A DNA stretch of 64,000 nt from Candidatus Gastranaerophilales bacterium (GTDB lineage Bacteria > Cyanobacteriota > Vampirovibrionia > Gastranaerophilales > Gastranaerophilaceae): assembly GCA_944323615.1 (NCBI GenBank), contig CALUTG010000001.1, forward strand, positions 49,866-113,865. The letters run 5' to 3'. The translations under genes and the position numbers were made by a program. Positions within the stretch are counted from its first letter, which is position 1; each line of letters opens with the position of its first letter. The notes under the pieces were generated by a model that was not told where the DNA came from, ran no database searches, and was given only the letters and a program-made list of their open reading frames with translations. Below are positions 33,368-41,316 of this stretch, one piece after another.

Positions 33368-34615
33368 ATGGCAAAGACGATTTTAATTATAGGAAATTCT
33401 GCAAAGGCATATTCTCTTGCTAAAAAACTGGCAGAAAAACATGAAATATACATAACTCCTTCAAGCGATACTTTGAAGGAATTTGCAACCACAGTTGATA
33501 TCAGAGAAAATGATTCAAAGGGGCTGCTTGATTTTGTGCTCGAAAATGAGATTGATTTGACAATTCCATGTTCAAGGACTTCTTTATTAAGTGATTTAAC
33601 CGAAGTTTTTAGCAACAATAACCAGCCTGTTTTTGCGCCTTCAGCCGGAGCTTCATCCATAATATTCGATAAAGCTCTTGCTAAAAAAGTTCTGTATAAG
33701 CTTAGGATTCCAACACCAAAGTTTGGTATTTTTGAAAAACCGAATCTTATTATGGATTATATAAAAAATCTTAAGAATCCTTTTGTATTAAAAACAAATG
33801 AACCTTCAAGCGCGATTGTTTTAACTTCATCTAAATCTGCTAAAAATATTGTAGATTCAGTATTTGCTGAAAAAGCAGGAAAAATGATTATAGAGGATTA
33901 CATATGGGGTACACCGTTTTCTTTCTATACAATTACGGACGGATATAAAGCTCTTCCGATTGGATCTTCAATTATGTATAAGCATTCATTAGAAGGTGAA
34001 GGCGGACAGCTTACTTCCGGAATGGGTGCTTGCTCTCCGAATTATAAATTATCTATAGAGCATGAGTACTTTTTAATGGATAATGTCATTTATCCAACCC
34101 TTGATTACCTTGAGATAGAAGGTAATCCATATACCGGAATTCTTGGAGTAAACGGGATAATTACGGATGACGGCAAACTTTCTATTCTTGGCTATGAAGA
34201 GTTTATGCAGGATTGTGATGCTGCCTCCGTTCTTGAACTGATTGATTCAGATTTATATATGCTTTTTAATTCTTGTGTCATAGGTTCTTTCAGTGATGAA
34301 GTCGATTTTATAAGACAAAAAGATTTGTTTTCCTCTTCTCTGGTTTTAACATGCAAGAATAAAGAAAATACCGAAAATTCAGTTAAGGGGTTGGATTTAT
34401 TGGATGAAGATACGCGGGTATCATTTTATCCGTCTGTTAGCAAAAATAAGTATCTTGAATATGAAGCAGTTAACGGTTCTGTGCTTGTTTTAACAACTAC
34501 AGGTAGGACCGTTACTTCATCTGTTGATAAAATGTATTCCGAAGCTAGAGAGATTGAGTTTAACGGAATGTATTACCGCAGGGATATCGGTTTGTCGAAT
34601 TTAGACAGAGTTTAG
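33368..34615 (+). CDS. PurD-like ATP-grasp protein with altered metal motif
   Basis: 415 residues, the length and domain order of phosphoribosylamine-glycine ligase (PurD). Rossmann-like N domain (ILIIGNSAKAYSLAKKLAE), ATP-grasp core with EDYIWGTPFSFYTITDG and LEIEGNPYTGILGVNGIITD, and a PurD-type C domain ending in AREIEFNGMYYRRDIG. In true PurD the EFNVRFGDPE motif supplies the Mg ligands; here the equivalent region reads GYEEFMQDCDA, so the Asn and the usual Arg-Phe-Gly are lost. It may be a paralogue with a different substrate or an inactive enzyme. It has no visible ribosome site and probably a leaderless mRNA. The next gene has its own promoter. Confidence 0.75.
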   Translation: MAKTILIIGNSAKAYSLAKKLAEKHEIYITPSSDTLKEFATTVDIRENDSKGLLDFVLENEIDLTIPCSRTSLLSDLTEVFSNNNQPVFAPSAGASSIIFDKALAKKVLYKLRIPTPKFGIFEKPNLIMDYIKNLKNPFVLKTNEPSSAIVLTSSKSAKNIVDSVFAEKAGKMIIEDYIWGTPFSFYTITDGYKALPIGSSIMYKHSLEGEGGQLTSGMGACSPNYKLSIEHEYFLMDNVIYPTLDYLEIEGNPYTGILGVNGIITDDGKLSILGYEEFMQDCDAASVLELIDSDLYMLFNSCVIGSFSDEVDFIRQKDLFSSSLVLTCKNKENTENSVKGLDLLDEDTRVSFYPSVSKNKYLEYEAVNGSVLVLTTTGRTVTSSVDKMYSEAREIEFNGMYYRRDIGLSNLDRV

Positions 34616-34617
34616 TT

Positions 34618-34686
34618 TGTTACATAACTTAATAATTCCTTTCCAAAAAGGCAATTATTTTTTCTGTGAATACTTTATATATATAC
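34618..34686 (+). promoter_or_regulatory. Shared-class promoter upstream of the ribbon-helix-helix gene
   Basis: Box TGTTACATAACTTAATA (34618-34634), 15 bp, GGCAATT (34650-34656), exactly 15 bp, then ACTTTATATATATAC from 34672. The box begins two bases after the upstream stop codon. Confidence 0.65.
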
Positions 34687-34735
34687 GAGACCGAAAAAAT
34701 ATTTAATGTTTAAAAAGTATAAAAAGGAGTACAAC

Positions 34736-34924
34736 ATGGCAAGAGTATTAATTTCAATGCCTGAAAGTTTCTTAGGCAAAATTGACGAAGTTGCAGACTT
34801 GGAAAGCAGATCTAGATCAGAACTGATTAGAGAAGCTCTGAGAAGTTATATTACACGCAGCCAGGTCAGAAAAAGCGGATTGGCAGATAAAAATGCCAGA
34901 ATTTTAGAGGCGCTACTGGATTAG
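34736..34924 (+). CDS. Ribbon-helix-helix (CopG-type) DNA-binding protein
   Basis: 62 residues. Ribbon-helix-helix fold: an N-terminal beta strand (ARVLISMPESFLGKID), helix A (EVADLESRSRSE) and helix B (LIREALRSYITRSQ). The classic LIREALRxYI pattern identifies a CopG/MetJ/Arc-type regulator. The start is the ATG at 34736 with an AAGGAG site; the open frame to 34706 is not needed. It is alone, without a toxin partner, so an antitoxin role has no support. Expression comes from a shared-class promoter. Confidence 0.8.
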   Translation: MARVLISMPESFLGKIDEVADLESRSRSELIREALRSYITRSQVRKSGLADKNARILEALLD

Positions 34925-35019
34925 CAGGCGGGGGAAAATTTGGGATGGGAATCTCGGAATTAAGGAACACGAGAAAATATTAAAAGAGAAAAGGAAAAAA
35001 GAAAAGCAAAACAACCATT

Positions 35020-35053
35020 GGAATTCTGTATTTATAAAGAATTCCTTTTTTTT
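35020..35053 (+). terminator. Intrinsic terminator of the ribbon-helix-helix gene
   Basis: Stem GGAATTC with GAATTCC (7 bp) and a 12-nt loop, followed by eight T residues. It reaches the coaE stop on the other strand. Confidence 0.8.
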
Positions 35054-35624
35054 ATTTTATAGAACTTAAAAAAATTTTAATATGATTTTGTAATGACTCT
35101 TGAGTTGAGTTGTTTTCTATTATATAATCTGACTTAATAATTTTTTTATCTTCATCCTGCTGGGCATTTATTCTTAATAGAGCTTCTTTTTCCGTCAAGT
35201 TATTGCGTTTCATCAAACGGGCGAGCCGGATTGATTTTTCTGCCGAGATAAATATTATTTTATCAAACAGACTTTCAAATCCTGCTTCAAAAAGCTGCGG
35301 AACCGATACAAAGATTGCTTTTTCGTTTTTACACAAACTAAAAATTTTTAATATTTCTTTTTTGACTTCCGGTTGAATTATATTTTCTAGTTTTTCCAGC
35401 TGCTTTTTATCTGAAAATACTATTTTAGCCAGTTTTTTGCGGTCAATTTTTCCGTTTGAGAAAATATCAAACTCTGAAAAAGCTCGTTTTGCTTCTTCAG
35501 AATTTTCTAAAATATTATGAGCAATTTTGTCTGTATCATAGACTTTAAAGCCGGATTCTCTAATAAAATCTTCCGCGGCTGATTTCCCGGAAGCAATATT
35601 TCCTGTAATCCCTATTCTGAGCAT
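35052..35624 (-). CDS. coaE: Dephospho-CoA kinase
   Basis: Last step of CoA synthesis, phosphorylating the 3'-hydroxyl of dephospho-CoA. 190 residues, P-loop GITGNIASGKS, the conserved DTDKIAH segment near residue 30, VFVSVPQLFEAG-like region near 108 (SVPQLFEAG) and a lid region with ARLMKRNNLTEKEA. The protein fits the family in length and motifs. Its start overlaps the end of rluB by 13 bp, and the run YbgC-rluB-coaE is one operon. Confidence 0.95.
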   Translation of the reverse strand: MLRIGITGNIASGKSAAEDFIRESGFKVYDTDKIAHNILENSEEAKRAFSEFDIFSNGKIDRKKLAKIVFSDKKQLEKLENIIQPEVKKEILKIFSLCKNEKAIFVSVPQLFEAGFESLFDKIIFISAEKSIRLARLMKRNNLTEKEALLRINAQQDEDKKIIKSDYIIENNSTQESLQNHIKIFLSSIK

Positions 35625-36364
35625 TTCTGTTTCTTTTCTATTTTTGTAAGGTATACTTTAAGTTCTTTTACCTGTTTGGGTTTAAGAGGTTTTATCTGGC
35701 CTCTTTTTAAACCTTCAATAGTTATTGTTGCATGCTGAACTCTTTTAAGGGATATTACTTCAAATCCGAGTTTAGCAAACATTTTTCTAATCTGGCGGTT
35801 TATTCCCTGATATAAAGTAACTCTAACCATTGAAGTCTTGGTGTCTATTTCTATCGGAAAAACTTCTGCATAAGCGGTTCTTTTTTCTCCGGAATCTGTT
35901 TCAATTTCAATCCCGTTAAACATTTTTTCGCCGTCTTCCGGAGTGATTTTCCCGTTGATTTGAACAATATAAATTTTAGGTACTTTTATGGACGGATGTG
36001 TCATCTGGTTGATTAGTTCCCCGTCAGTTGTCATAATAATTAATCCTGTAGAATCCTTATCAAGTCTCCCTACCGGTTTTAGGTGCTTTAATTCGGGCGG
36101 AATGACATCATAAATAGTTTTTCTTCCTTTTTCATCATCGGACGTTGTAATGTATCCTGCAGGTTTATAAAATCTGTAATAATCAAGTTTTTGAGGCTTT
36201 ATAATTTTGCCTTCAAGCTTAACAATATCTTTCGTACCGACTTGAAAACCAAGCTCGGTAATGATTTTTCCGTTTACGGAAACTTTTTCTGCTTCAATAA
36301 ATTCATCAGCTTTGCGTCTTGAGCAAACTCCGGAAGATGCTATAAATTTGTTTAATCTTTGCAT
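35612..36364 (-). CDS. rluB: RsuA/RluB-family rRNA pseudouridine synthase
   Basis: 250 residues. An N-terminal S4 domain (MQRLNKFIASSGVCSRRKAD) is followed by the catalytic domain with the active-site aspartate in GRLDKDSTGLIIMTTDGEL near residue 100, and GINRQIRKMFAKLG near the C-terminus. Members modify 23S (RluB) or 16S (RsuA) rRNA; the exact position cannot be told from sequence alone, so the symbol is a best fit. It overlaps both neighbours by 13 bp, indicating translational coupling. Confidence 0.9.
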   Translation of the reverse strand: MQRLNKFIASSGVCSRRKADEFIEAEKVSVNGKIITELGFQVGTKDIVKLEGKIIKPQKLDYYRFYKPAGYITTSDDEKGRKTIYDVIPPELKHLKPVGRLDKDSTGLIIMTTDGELINQMTHPSIKVPKIYIVQINGKITPEDGEKMFNGIEIETDSGEKRTAYAEVFPIEIDTKTSMVRVTLYQGINRQIRKMFAKLGFEVISLKRVQHATITIEGLKRGQIKPLKPKQVKELKVYLTKIEKKQKCSE

Positions 36365-36768
36365 CCTGACGCCCTTTCAAAAGCATCTTTGAGTTCCTGC
36401 GGAAGCCTTCTGTATAGCTTGCCTTCATTGTTAATGGCAACTATTTCAAACTCTGCTTGAATATATAGAGTACCGGTATTCTTATCTTTGATAGTCTGGT
36501 TAAAAACTATCGTAATCGGTGTTACTTTTGATATAGTTGTTTCAATAATCAGTTCGTGGTCAATTTTTGCAGAAGCTTTGTATCTTACGTTCATATTTGT
36601 TACAGGAAGAACAATATCTTTTTTTTCTAAGTCTGCAAGATTAAATCCCAATTTTTCACAGAGCTCGACTCTTCCGGCTTCCAGCCATCTGAGGTAGGAG
36701 CCGTGCCAAACAACACCAAATGCATCGGTGTCCGCGTAATAAACTTTTTGTGTAAATTCGTGTTTCAT
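36352..36768 (-). CDS. Acyl-CoA thioesterase, YbgC/4HBT type
   Basis: 138 residues, one hot-dog fold. The active-site block YYADTDAFGVVWHGSYLRWLE is split over residues 10-30, containing the Asp-x-Asp/Phe-Gly-Val-Val-x-His pattern that defines the YbgC-like group. Relatives hydrolyse short-chain or hydroxybenzoyl-CoA esters and interact with the Tol-Pal system, but no tol genes are nearby. It is the first gene of the run to coaE. Confidence 0.9.
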   Translation of the reverse strand: MKHEFTQKVYYADTDAFGVVWHGSYLRWLEAGRVELCEKLGFNLADLEKKDIVLPVTNMNVRYKASAKIDHELIIETTISKVTPITIVFNQTIKDKNTGTLYIQAEFEIVAINNEGKLYRRLPQELKDAFERASGCKD

Positions 36769-36827
36769 AAGATAATCTTATCATAAAAGTTCTTTTATTG
36801 TATGATTTGTTAAAAAGGAGGTGCTTT

Positions 36828-37211
36828 ATGAAATTTTTGCATACTATGATCAGAGTAAAAGATATTGAAAAATCTTTAAAGTTTTATACAGAAGTTCTTG
36901 ATATGGAACTTGGTCACCAAAAAAGACTTGAGGATTGTACACTATATTTTTTGAACGATAAAGAGAAAACATGTCAGATAGAACTTACATACAACGATGA
37001 AACCCCAAAAGAAGGATATATTGTTGGAAGCGGTTTCGGTCACTTTGCTTTTGCTGTTGAATCGCTGGAGGAATTTAGTAAAAAACTCTTTGACCTCGGA
37101 TATGAATATCTTTATGCACCGTTTGATTTGAACGGAAAAGGTTCTAAAATTGCATTTATTCAAGATCCTGACGGCTATGAGATTGAACTTATTGAAAAAG
37201 TAGTCTGGTAG
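36828..37211 (+). CDS. gloA: Lactoylglutathione lyase (glyoxalase I)
   Basis: 127 residues. Vicinal-oxygen-chelate fold with the four metal ligands in place: His5 (MKFLHTMIRV), Glu in IELTYN near 52, His in GFGHFAFAV near 74, and Glu in DGYEIELIE near 122. It converts the methylglyoxal hemithioacetal. The start is the ATG at 36828 behind a strong AAAAAGGAGG site; the in-frame ATG at 36798 has no such site. It is divergent from the YbgC gene and closed by a palindromic terminator. Confidence 0.95.
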   Translation: MKFLHTMIRVKDIEKSLKFYTEVLDMELGHQKRLEDCTLYFLNDKEKTCQIELTYNDETPKEGYIVGSGFGHFAFAVESLEEFSKKLFDLGYEYLYAPFDLNGKGSKIAFIQDPDGYEIELIEKVVW

Positions 37212-37230
37212 GATAAAATATTAATAAAAC

Positions 37231-37260
37231 AAAAACTCTGCCTTATAAGGCAGAGTTTTT
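37231..37260. terminator. Palindromic intrinsic terminator after gloA
   Basis: A 30-bp perfect palindrome, AAAAACTCTGCCTTA paired with TAAGGCAGAGTTTTT, with flanking A and T runs. It can work in both directions. Confidence 0.85.
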
Positions 37261-37296
37261 CTGCATGGTATTTTTTAGCAACTTTTTTATGTGAAA

Positions 37297-37353
37297 TGTT
37301 AACAATTGTTACGAAAAGGCAATTTAAAAAAAAAATTTGACTTTATATATATG
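37297..37353 (+). promoter_or_regulatory. Shared-class promoter upstream of the 50-residue gene
   Basis: Box TGTTAACAATTGTTACG (37297-37313), 4 bp, GGCAATT (37318-37324), exactly 15 bp, then ACTTTATATATATG (37340-37353). The ATG lies 30 bp after this and follows an AGGGGG ribosome site. Confidence 0.7.
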
Positions 37354-37382
37354 TAAGATAAAAATCTTAGGGGGAAATGGAT

Positions 37383-37535
37383 ATGTCAATCGCATTACGT
37401 AAACTTGCTCTGCTTGAAAAGAGCTTTGTAGAAAAAGAAGAAACTGCAAGACTTAACGGATTATCAACTTGTCCTATAGACAATGATTTGAAAGTAAGAA
37501 TTGAAGATTTATTAGACAGGCTGAGAATTGTTTAG
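37383..37535 (+). CDS. Small 50-residue protein, unknown function
   Basis: 50 residues, short but well supported: a strong promoter of the shared class, an AGGGGG ribosome site 8 bp upstream, and a clean frame from ATG at 37383 to TAG at 37535. The sequence is helical and charged, MSIALRKLALLEKSFVEKEE then a central STCPID motif, then LKVRIEDLLDRLR. There is one Cys and no membrane segment or signal peptide. The two short helices around a Cys-Pro turn could form a helical hairpin. Its last 24 bp overlap the convergent ABC transporter gene. No family recognised. Confidence 0.7.
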   Translation: MSIALRKLALLEKSFVEKEETARLNGLSTCPIDNDLKVRIEDLLDRLRIV

Positions 37536-39236
37536 TTTAATCAACTCTTGGAAATCTTTATTATGTGAAATAAGTTCGTTAAAATTTTCGATATCTTCAA
37601 TTTGAGCTTCTTTCATAAATATAATTTTATCAGCGGATTTTATAGTGGAAAGACGATGAGCTATTGCAATAATCGTCTTTTCACCTTTTAAGGAGTTTAA
37701 AACATTACAGATTTCATCTTCAGTTTTCAAATCTAAAGAGGATGTCGCTTCATCCAGTATGAGAATATCCGGATCTAAATAAAGTGCTCTTGCAATTGCA
37801 AGTCTTTGCTTTTGACCTTGAGAAAAGCCAGAGTTGTCAACAAAAGGGTTTGCGTAAATTCCTTCTTCAAATCTTGAGGATATAAAATCATAAATTTGGG
37901 CTTTTTTCAATGAGTCAATCACTTTTTCATCATCAATGTGTTCATCTCCAAATGCAATATTTTCTCTGATTGAAGCTGAAATTATTGAGTATTCTTGCGG
38001 AATATATCCGATTTTGAGATTTAATTTATTAACAGGAGTTCCATCAACTAGGATTTCTCCGCTTTGCGGAATAAGTAATCCTGAGATTATATCTGCAAGG
38101 GTCGTTTTGCCTCCTCCGGAAACACCGGCAATGCCAACAAATTCCCCTTTTTTAATACAAAAACTTATATTCTTAAGAACCGGTTGAGTATCATATGAAA
38201 AACAAATATTTTTAAATTCCAAAGATTCTTGCATTTCTATTTTATTAGTTTTTTCTGCCAGGGTGATATTAGTGATATCATATTTTTCATAATATTCTAC
38301 AAGCTGTTTTGCAAGTGGCAGTGTTGTTTGTAGGTTCGTAAGATTAACTTGGATTCTGCTTATTGTCGGAGCCAGTCTGAATATTGCGGTTACAATTACT
38401 GCGTATGAAGCCACAAGAGATGCCGTATCTGACATATTTTCTGCTGAAACTATTATGAGCAGTATGAGGAGAAGTAATATTATACAGGGTTCTGTTACAT
38501 AAGGTGGAATTAGGTTATAGAAAAGCAATTTCCCCGAAATATCTTTTAGTCTTTCAACCTGATTGCAGAATTTTTCATAGAATAACTTCTCACCGCCAAG
38601 GATTTTTACATTTTTTAAATCAAGCAAAGTCTCGTTGTAGGTACTGTTAGTACTTTCACCGGCTTTATTAATTTCGCTGGCAAGGTTTTTTGTTTTGGAT
38701 TTGAAAAACTTATACTGCGCTGAAAGTAATATAATAGAGCACACCACAGTTACTATAGTTGCTGTGAAAAATTTTATAAAAAGAAATGCTGTAATAAGAA
38801 CAAAAATAAATAGATTTACATAAAGGTTTAGAATTCTTATAAGAAAATTATTAACCGTATTGGGTATAAGATAACTCATTATTTGCTGCTTTTGAGCAAA
38901 ACGTATTTTGTGTACAGTTTTGTAGTCACCGTATAGAAAAAACTGCATGAGTTTTTTGATGATTTCGGATTCACAGTTTTTTGTGAATTTTACCTGAAGC
39001 GAGTTATAAAAAATCATAACTAGATTTTTCCCAAGAAAAGCTAGTACAATCAGACCTCCGAACCACAGTGAATTTTTTCCTCCGTCGGTTATAAGTTTGT
39101 TAATAAAGGGATATGTCAGGGCGACTCCAAACAGTTCCAAAATCCCGACAATAAAGGATAGAAAAGTATATTTATAAAGCAGAGTCCTATCGCTTACAAA
39201 ATATTTAAAAAACTTTTTCTGGCAATTACGGTACAT
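37512..39236 (-). CDS. ABC exporter (fused permease-ATPase), MsbA/PglK-like
   Basis: 574 residues. N-terminal six-helix membrane domain (about 20-300, for example SFIVGILELFGVALTYPF) fused to an ATPase with Walker A GVSGGGKTT near residue 375, signature FSQGQKQRLAIARAL and Walker B ILILDEATSSLD near 500, then an H-loop in AIAHRLST. This half-transporter must dimerise. Similar proteins flip lipid-linked sugars or lipid A, which would fit the glycosyltransferase genes elsewhere in the window, but they are not adjacent. Substrate unknown. Confidence 0.88.
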   Translation of the reverse strand: MYRNCQKKFFKYFVSDRTLLYKYTFLSFIVGILELFGVALTYPFINKLITDGGKNSLWFGGLIVLAFLGKNLVMIFYNSLQVKFTKNCESEIIKKLMQFFLYGDYKTVHKIRFAQKQQIMSYLIPNTVNNFLIRILNLYVNLFIFVLITAFLFIKFFTATIVTVVCSIILLSAQYKFFKSKTKNLASEINKAGESTNSTYNETLLDLKNVKILGGEKLFYEKFCNQVERLKDISGKLLFYNLIPPYVTEPCIILLLLILLIIVSAENMSDTASLVASYAVIVTAIFRLAPTISRIQVNLTNLQTTLPLAKQLVEYYEKYDITNITLAEKTNKIEMQESLEFKNICFSYDTQPVLKNISFCIKKGEFVGIAGVSGGGKTTLADIISGLLIPQSGEILVDGTPVNKLNLKIGYIPQEYSIISASIRENIAFGDEHIDDEKVIDSLKKAQIYDFISSRFEEGIYANPFVDNSGFSQGQKQRLAIARALYLDPDILILDEATSSLDLKTEDEICNVLNSLKGEKTIIAIAHRLSTIKSADKIIFMKEAQIEDIENFNELISHNKDFQELIKLNNSQPV

Positions 39237-39289
39237 AGTATAATACTACATTAAAAAAAGATTAATTTCATTTATTTATATATAACTTA

Positions 39290-39298
39290 TGGTATAAT
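39290..39298 (+). promoter_or_regulatory. Extended -10 promoter of the BI-1 gene
   Basis: TGGTATAAT, 26 bp upstream of the ATG at 39325; a strong AAGGAGGAG ribosome site follows. The same nonamer occurs at 33353-33361. Confidence 0.5.
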
Positions 39299-39324
39299 GT
39301 TATTTAAGGAAAAAGGAGGAGTTT

Positions 39325-40050
39325 ATGTCAAATCCGATATTGAATGAGAAGTTTGCAGCTCAGGAACATGTTTTGCAGGGAGAGCCAATGACAATCAACG
39401 GTACAATTCAAATTACCGCATTTTTGGGGATTCTTCTTGTTGTGGCAGCTGCGTTTGTTTGGACAAGGTTTGCTGCAGGTTATACAGACCTTGCCAATAT
39501 GTTAACATATGGAGGGGCTATTGCAGGCTTTATTACAGGACTTGTTGTAGCGTTTACAAGAATAAAATTTCTGGTTCCTGTCTATGCTGTCTGTGAAGGG
39601 TTGTTTTTAGGCGGAATCTCTGCAATATTTGAAGCGGCATATCCGGGTATTGTTCCTCAAGCAGTACTTGGAACTTTTGCTGTAATGTTTTCAATGCTGG
39701 CTTTGTACCGGTTTGGTATAATAAGATGTACTGATAAATTTAGAAGTGTTATGTTTATATCAACAGCTGCAATCGCAGTAATTTATCTTGTTGATATTAT
39801 CGGACATTTCTTCGGACACTCTGTTCCGATAATAGCTTCGGCATCTAATCTGGGTATAGGATTTACTCTTGTGGTAATAGTAATTGCAGCGCTAAACTTT
39901 ATCATTGATTTTGATTTTATTGAACAAGGTTCACAGAGAATGCTGCCTAAAGATTATGAATGGTACGGCGCATTTGGTCTTATGGTAACCTTAGTCTGGT
40001 TGTATTTGGAAATATTAAGACTTCTTGCTAAACTTAATGACAGGTCATAG
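39325..40050 (+). CDS. Bax inhibitor-1/YccA-type membrane protein
   Basis: 241 residues with seven predicted membrane helices. The family mark is the C-terminal block EWYGAFGLMVTLVWLYLEIL, together with the FLGGISAIFEAAYPG region in the middle. It belongs to the BI-1-like group (YccA/YetJ/YbhL) of small pore or calcium-leak proteins. A precise function is not known. It has a good AAGGAGGAG ribosome site and is monocistronic, with a strong terminator at its end. Confidence 0.85.
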   Translation: MSNPILNEKFAAQEHVLQGEPMTINGTIQITAFLGILLVVAAAFVWTRFAAGYTDLANMLTYGGAIAGFITGLVVAFTRIKFLVPVYAVCEGLFLGGISAIFEAAYPGIVPQAVLGTFAVMFSMLALYRFGIIRCTDKFRSVMFISTAAIAVIYLVDIIGHFFGHSVPIIASASNLGIGFTLVVIVIAALNFIIDFDFIEQGSQRMLPKDYEWYGAFGLMVTLVWLYLEILRLLAKLNDRS

Positions 40051-40057
40051 ATTTTTA

Positions 40058-40094
40058 ATTAAGCTTCTTTTATAATAAAAGAAGCTTAATTTTT
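40058..40094 (+). terminator. Intrinsic terminator of the BI-1 gene
   Basis: Perfect 15-bp stem (ATTAAGCTTCTTTTA with TAAAAGAAGCTTAAT), 3-nt loop, followed by four T residues. It reaches close to the start of rmuC. Confidence 0.85.
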
Positions 40095-40113
40095 AAGTAT
40101 GGAGGTAGAGGTT

Positions 40114-41316
40114 TTGGTTTCGTTAATAATTTCGTTTTTAGCAGGATTTATTATTGCCGGAATGATTTCTTACATTGTTTTTACAAAAAAGAACTCCGGT
40201 CTGAATGAAGAACTCGTGAGATTGAAGGCTGCGGCGGAGACGTCTTCTTCTTTGCAGGAAATTATCAAAAGAGATTTTGTTCAGCTGGCTAATGAAACAA
40301 TTAAAAGGGAACAAGAGGATTTGAGAAAACAAAACCGAGAGACTCTTGAAGAAAAAATTCTGCCTTTAACAAAAGAATTGGGCGAATTTAAAGAAAAAGT
40401 AGAGAAATTTAATCTCTCAGGAGTTGAAAATACAACTAAAATTGTCGAGCAAATAGGTAATCTGGAAAAAAATAATAAAATCATTGAAAAAGAAGCTAAA
40501 AATCTTGTTGAAGCACTTACAAAAAACCAGAATACAAAAGGTTCATACGGTGAAAACCTTTTGGATACAATTCTTCAGTCTTGCGGAATGCAGGAGGGGG
40601 TTCATTATACAAAACAATTTGTTACAAAATCAGCCAATTTAAAAGACGACGAACTGCATACAGTTCGCCCTGACGTAGTAATAAATCTCCCTGATAACAG
40701 ACACCTGATTATTGATTCTAAAGTTACTTTAACAAGTTATCTTGACTATATCGAAGATAATTCAAGACTTAATGAGTTTAAAAGTGAAGTAAAAAAGAGA
40801 ATAACGGATCTTGCAAATAAAAACTATCAGAATGCAGGAGACTTATCGCAGCCGGATTTTGTTTTGATGTATATGCCGGTAGAATCTTCCGTTAACCTTT
40901 TGTATGAAGATTTAGATTTAATAAACCTTGCCTATAAATCAAATATTATTATTGTGGGAACATCCTCTCTTCTTACAACAATAAGGCTTGTTAATCAGCT
41001 TCTTGCCCAGCAGAAACAGACAGAAAGCGTTAATAAGATCGTTAATGCAGGAACAAACTTATATGAAACTTTTGTTCAGTTTTGTGAAGACTTAACGGAT
41101 GTACAAAAGAGAATGAATGACGTTTCTTCTAAACTGTCAACGACAATCAACAGATTTAGCAGGGGAAATCGAAACAAACCGAGTCTTTTCTCTCAGGTCA
41201 ATGCTCTTAAAGAATTTGGCATAAACTCGGCAAAAGAGATTCCGTCTGCGTTGTTAGAAGAGATTGAAGAACCTTTAATGATTGAGTCAAAAGAGGAGGT
41301 AAATGTCAGTGACTAA
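40114..41316 (+). CDS. rmuC: DNA recombination protein RmuC homologue
   Basis: About 400 residues. One N-terminal membrane anchor (SLIISFLAGFIIAGMISYIV), a long coiled coil (about 35-150), then a PD-(D/E)XK-like nuclease core around residues 155-300 with RPDVVINLPDNRHLIIDSK split over 190-210. RmuC limits inversion at short repeats. The start is uncertain: an ATG at 40099 has no ribosome site, while a TTG at 40114 has GGAGG 8 bp upstream, so the TTG is used here. It overlaps the response regulator by 14 bp, which points to cotranscription. Confidence 0.85.
   Translation: MVSLIISFLAGFIIAGMISYIVFTKKNSGLNEELVRLKAAAETSSSLQEIIKRDFVQLANETIKREQEDLRKQNRETLEEKILPLTKELGEFKEKVEKFNLSGVENTTKIVEQIGNLEKNNKIIEKEAKNLVEALTKNQNTKGSYGENLLDTILQSCGMQEGVHYTKQFVTKSANLKDDELHTVRPDVVINLPDNRHLIIDSKVTLTSYLDYIEDNSRLNEFKSEVKKRITDLANKNYQNAGDLSQPDFVLMYMPVESSVNLLYEDLDLINLAYKSNIIIVGTSSLLTTIRLVNQLLAQQKQTESVNKIVNAGTNLYETFVQFCEDLTDVQKRMNDVSSKLSTTINRFSRGNRNKPSLFSQVNALKEFGINSAKEIPSALLEEIEEPLMIESKEEVNVSD

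Noticed and set aside
34736..34924. The ribbon-helix-helix protein as an antitoxin
   Set aside because: No toxin-like gene is beside it; the next gene is coaE on the other strand.
36798..36827. Upstream ATG for glyoxalase I
   Set aside because: The ATG at 36828 has a strong AAAAAGGAGG site and begins the conserved sequence.
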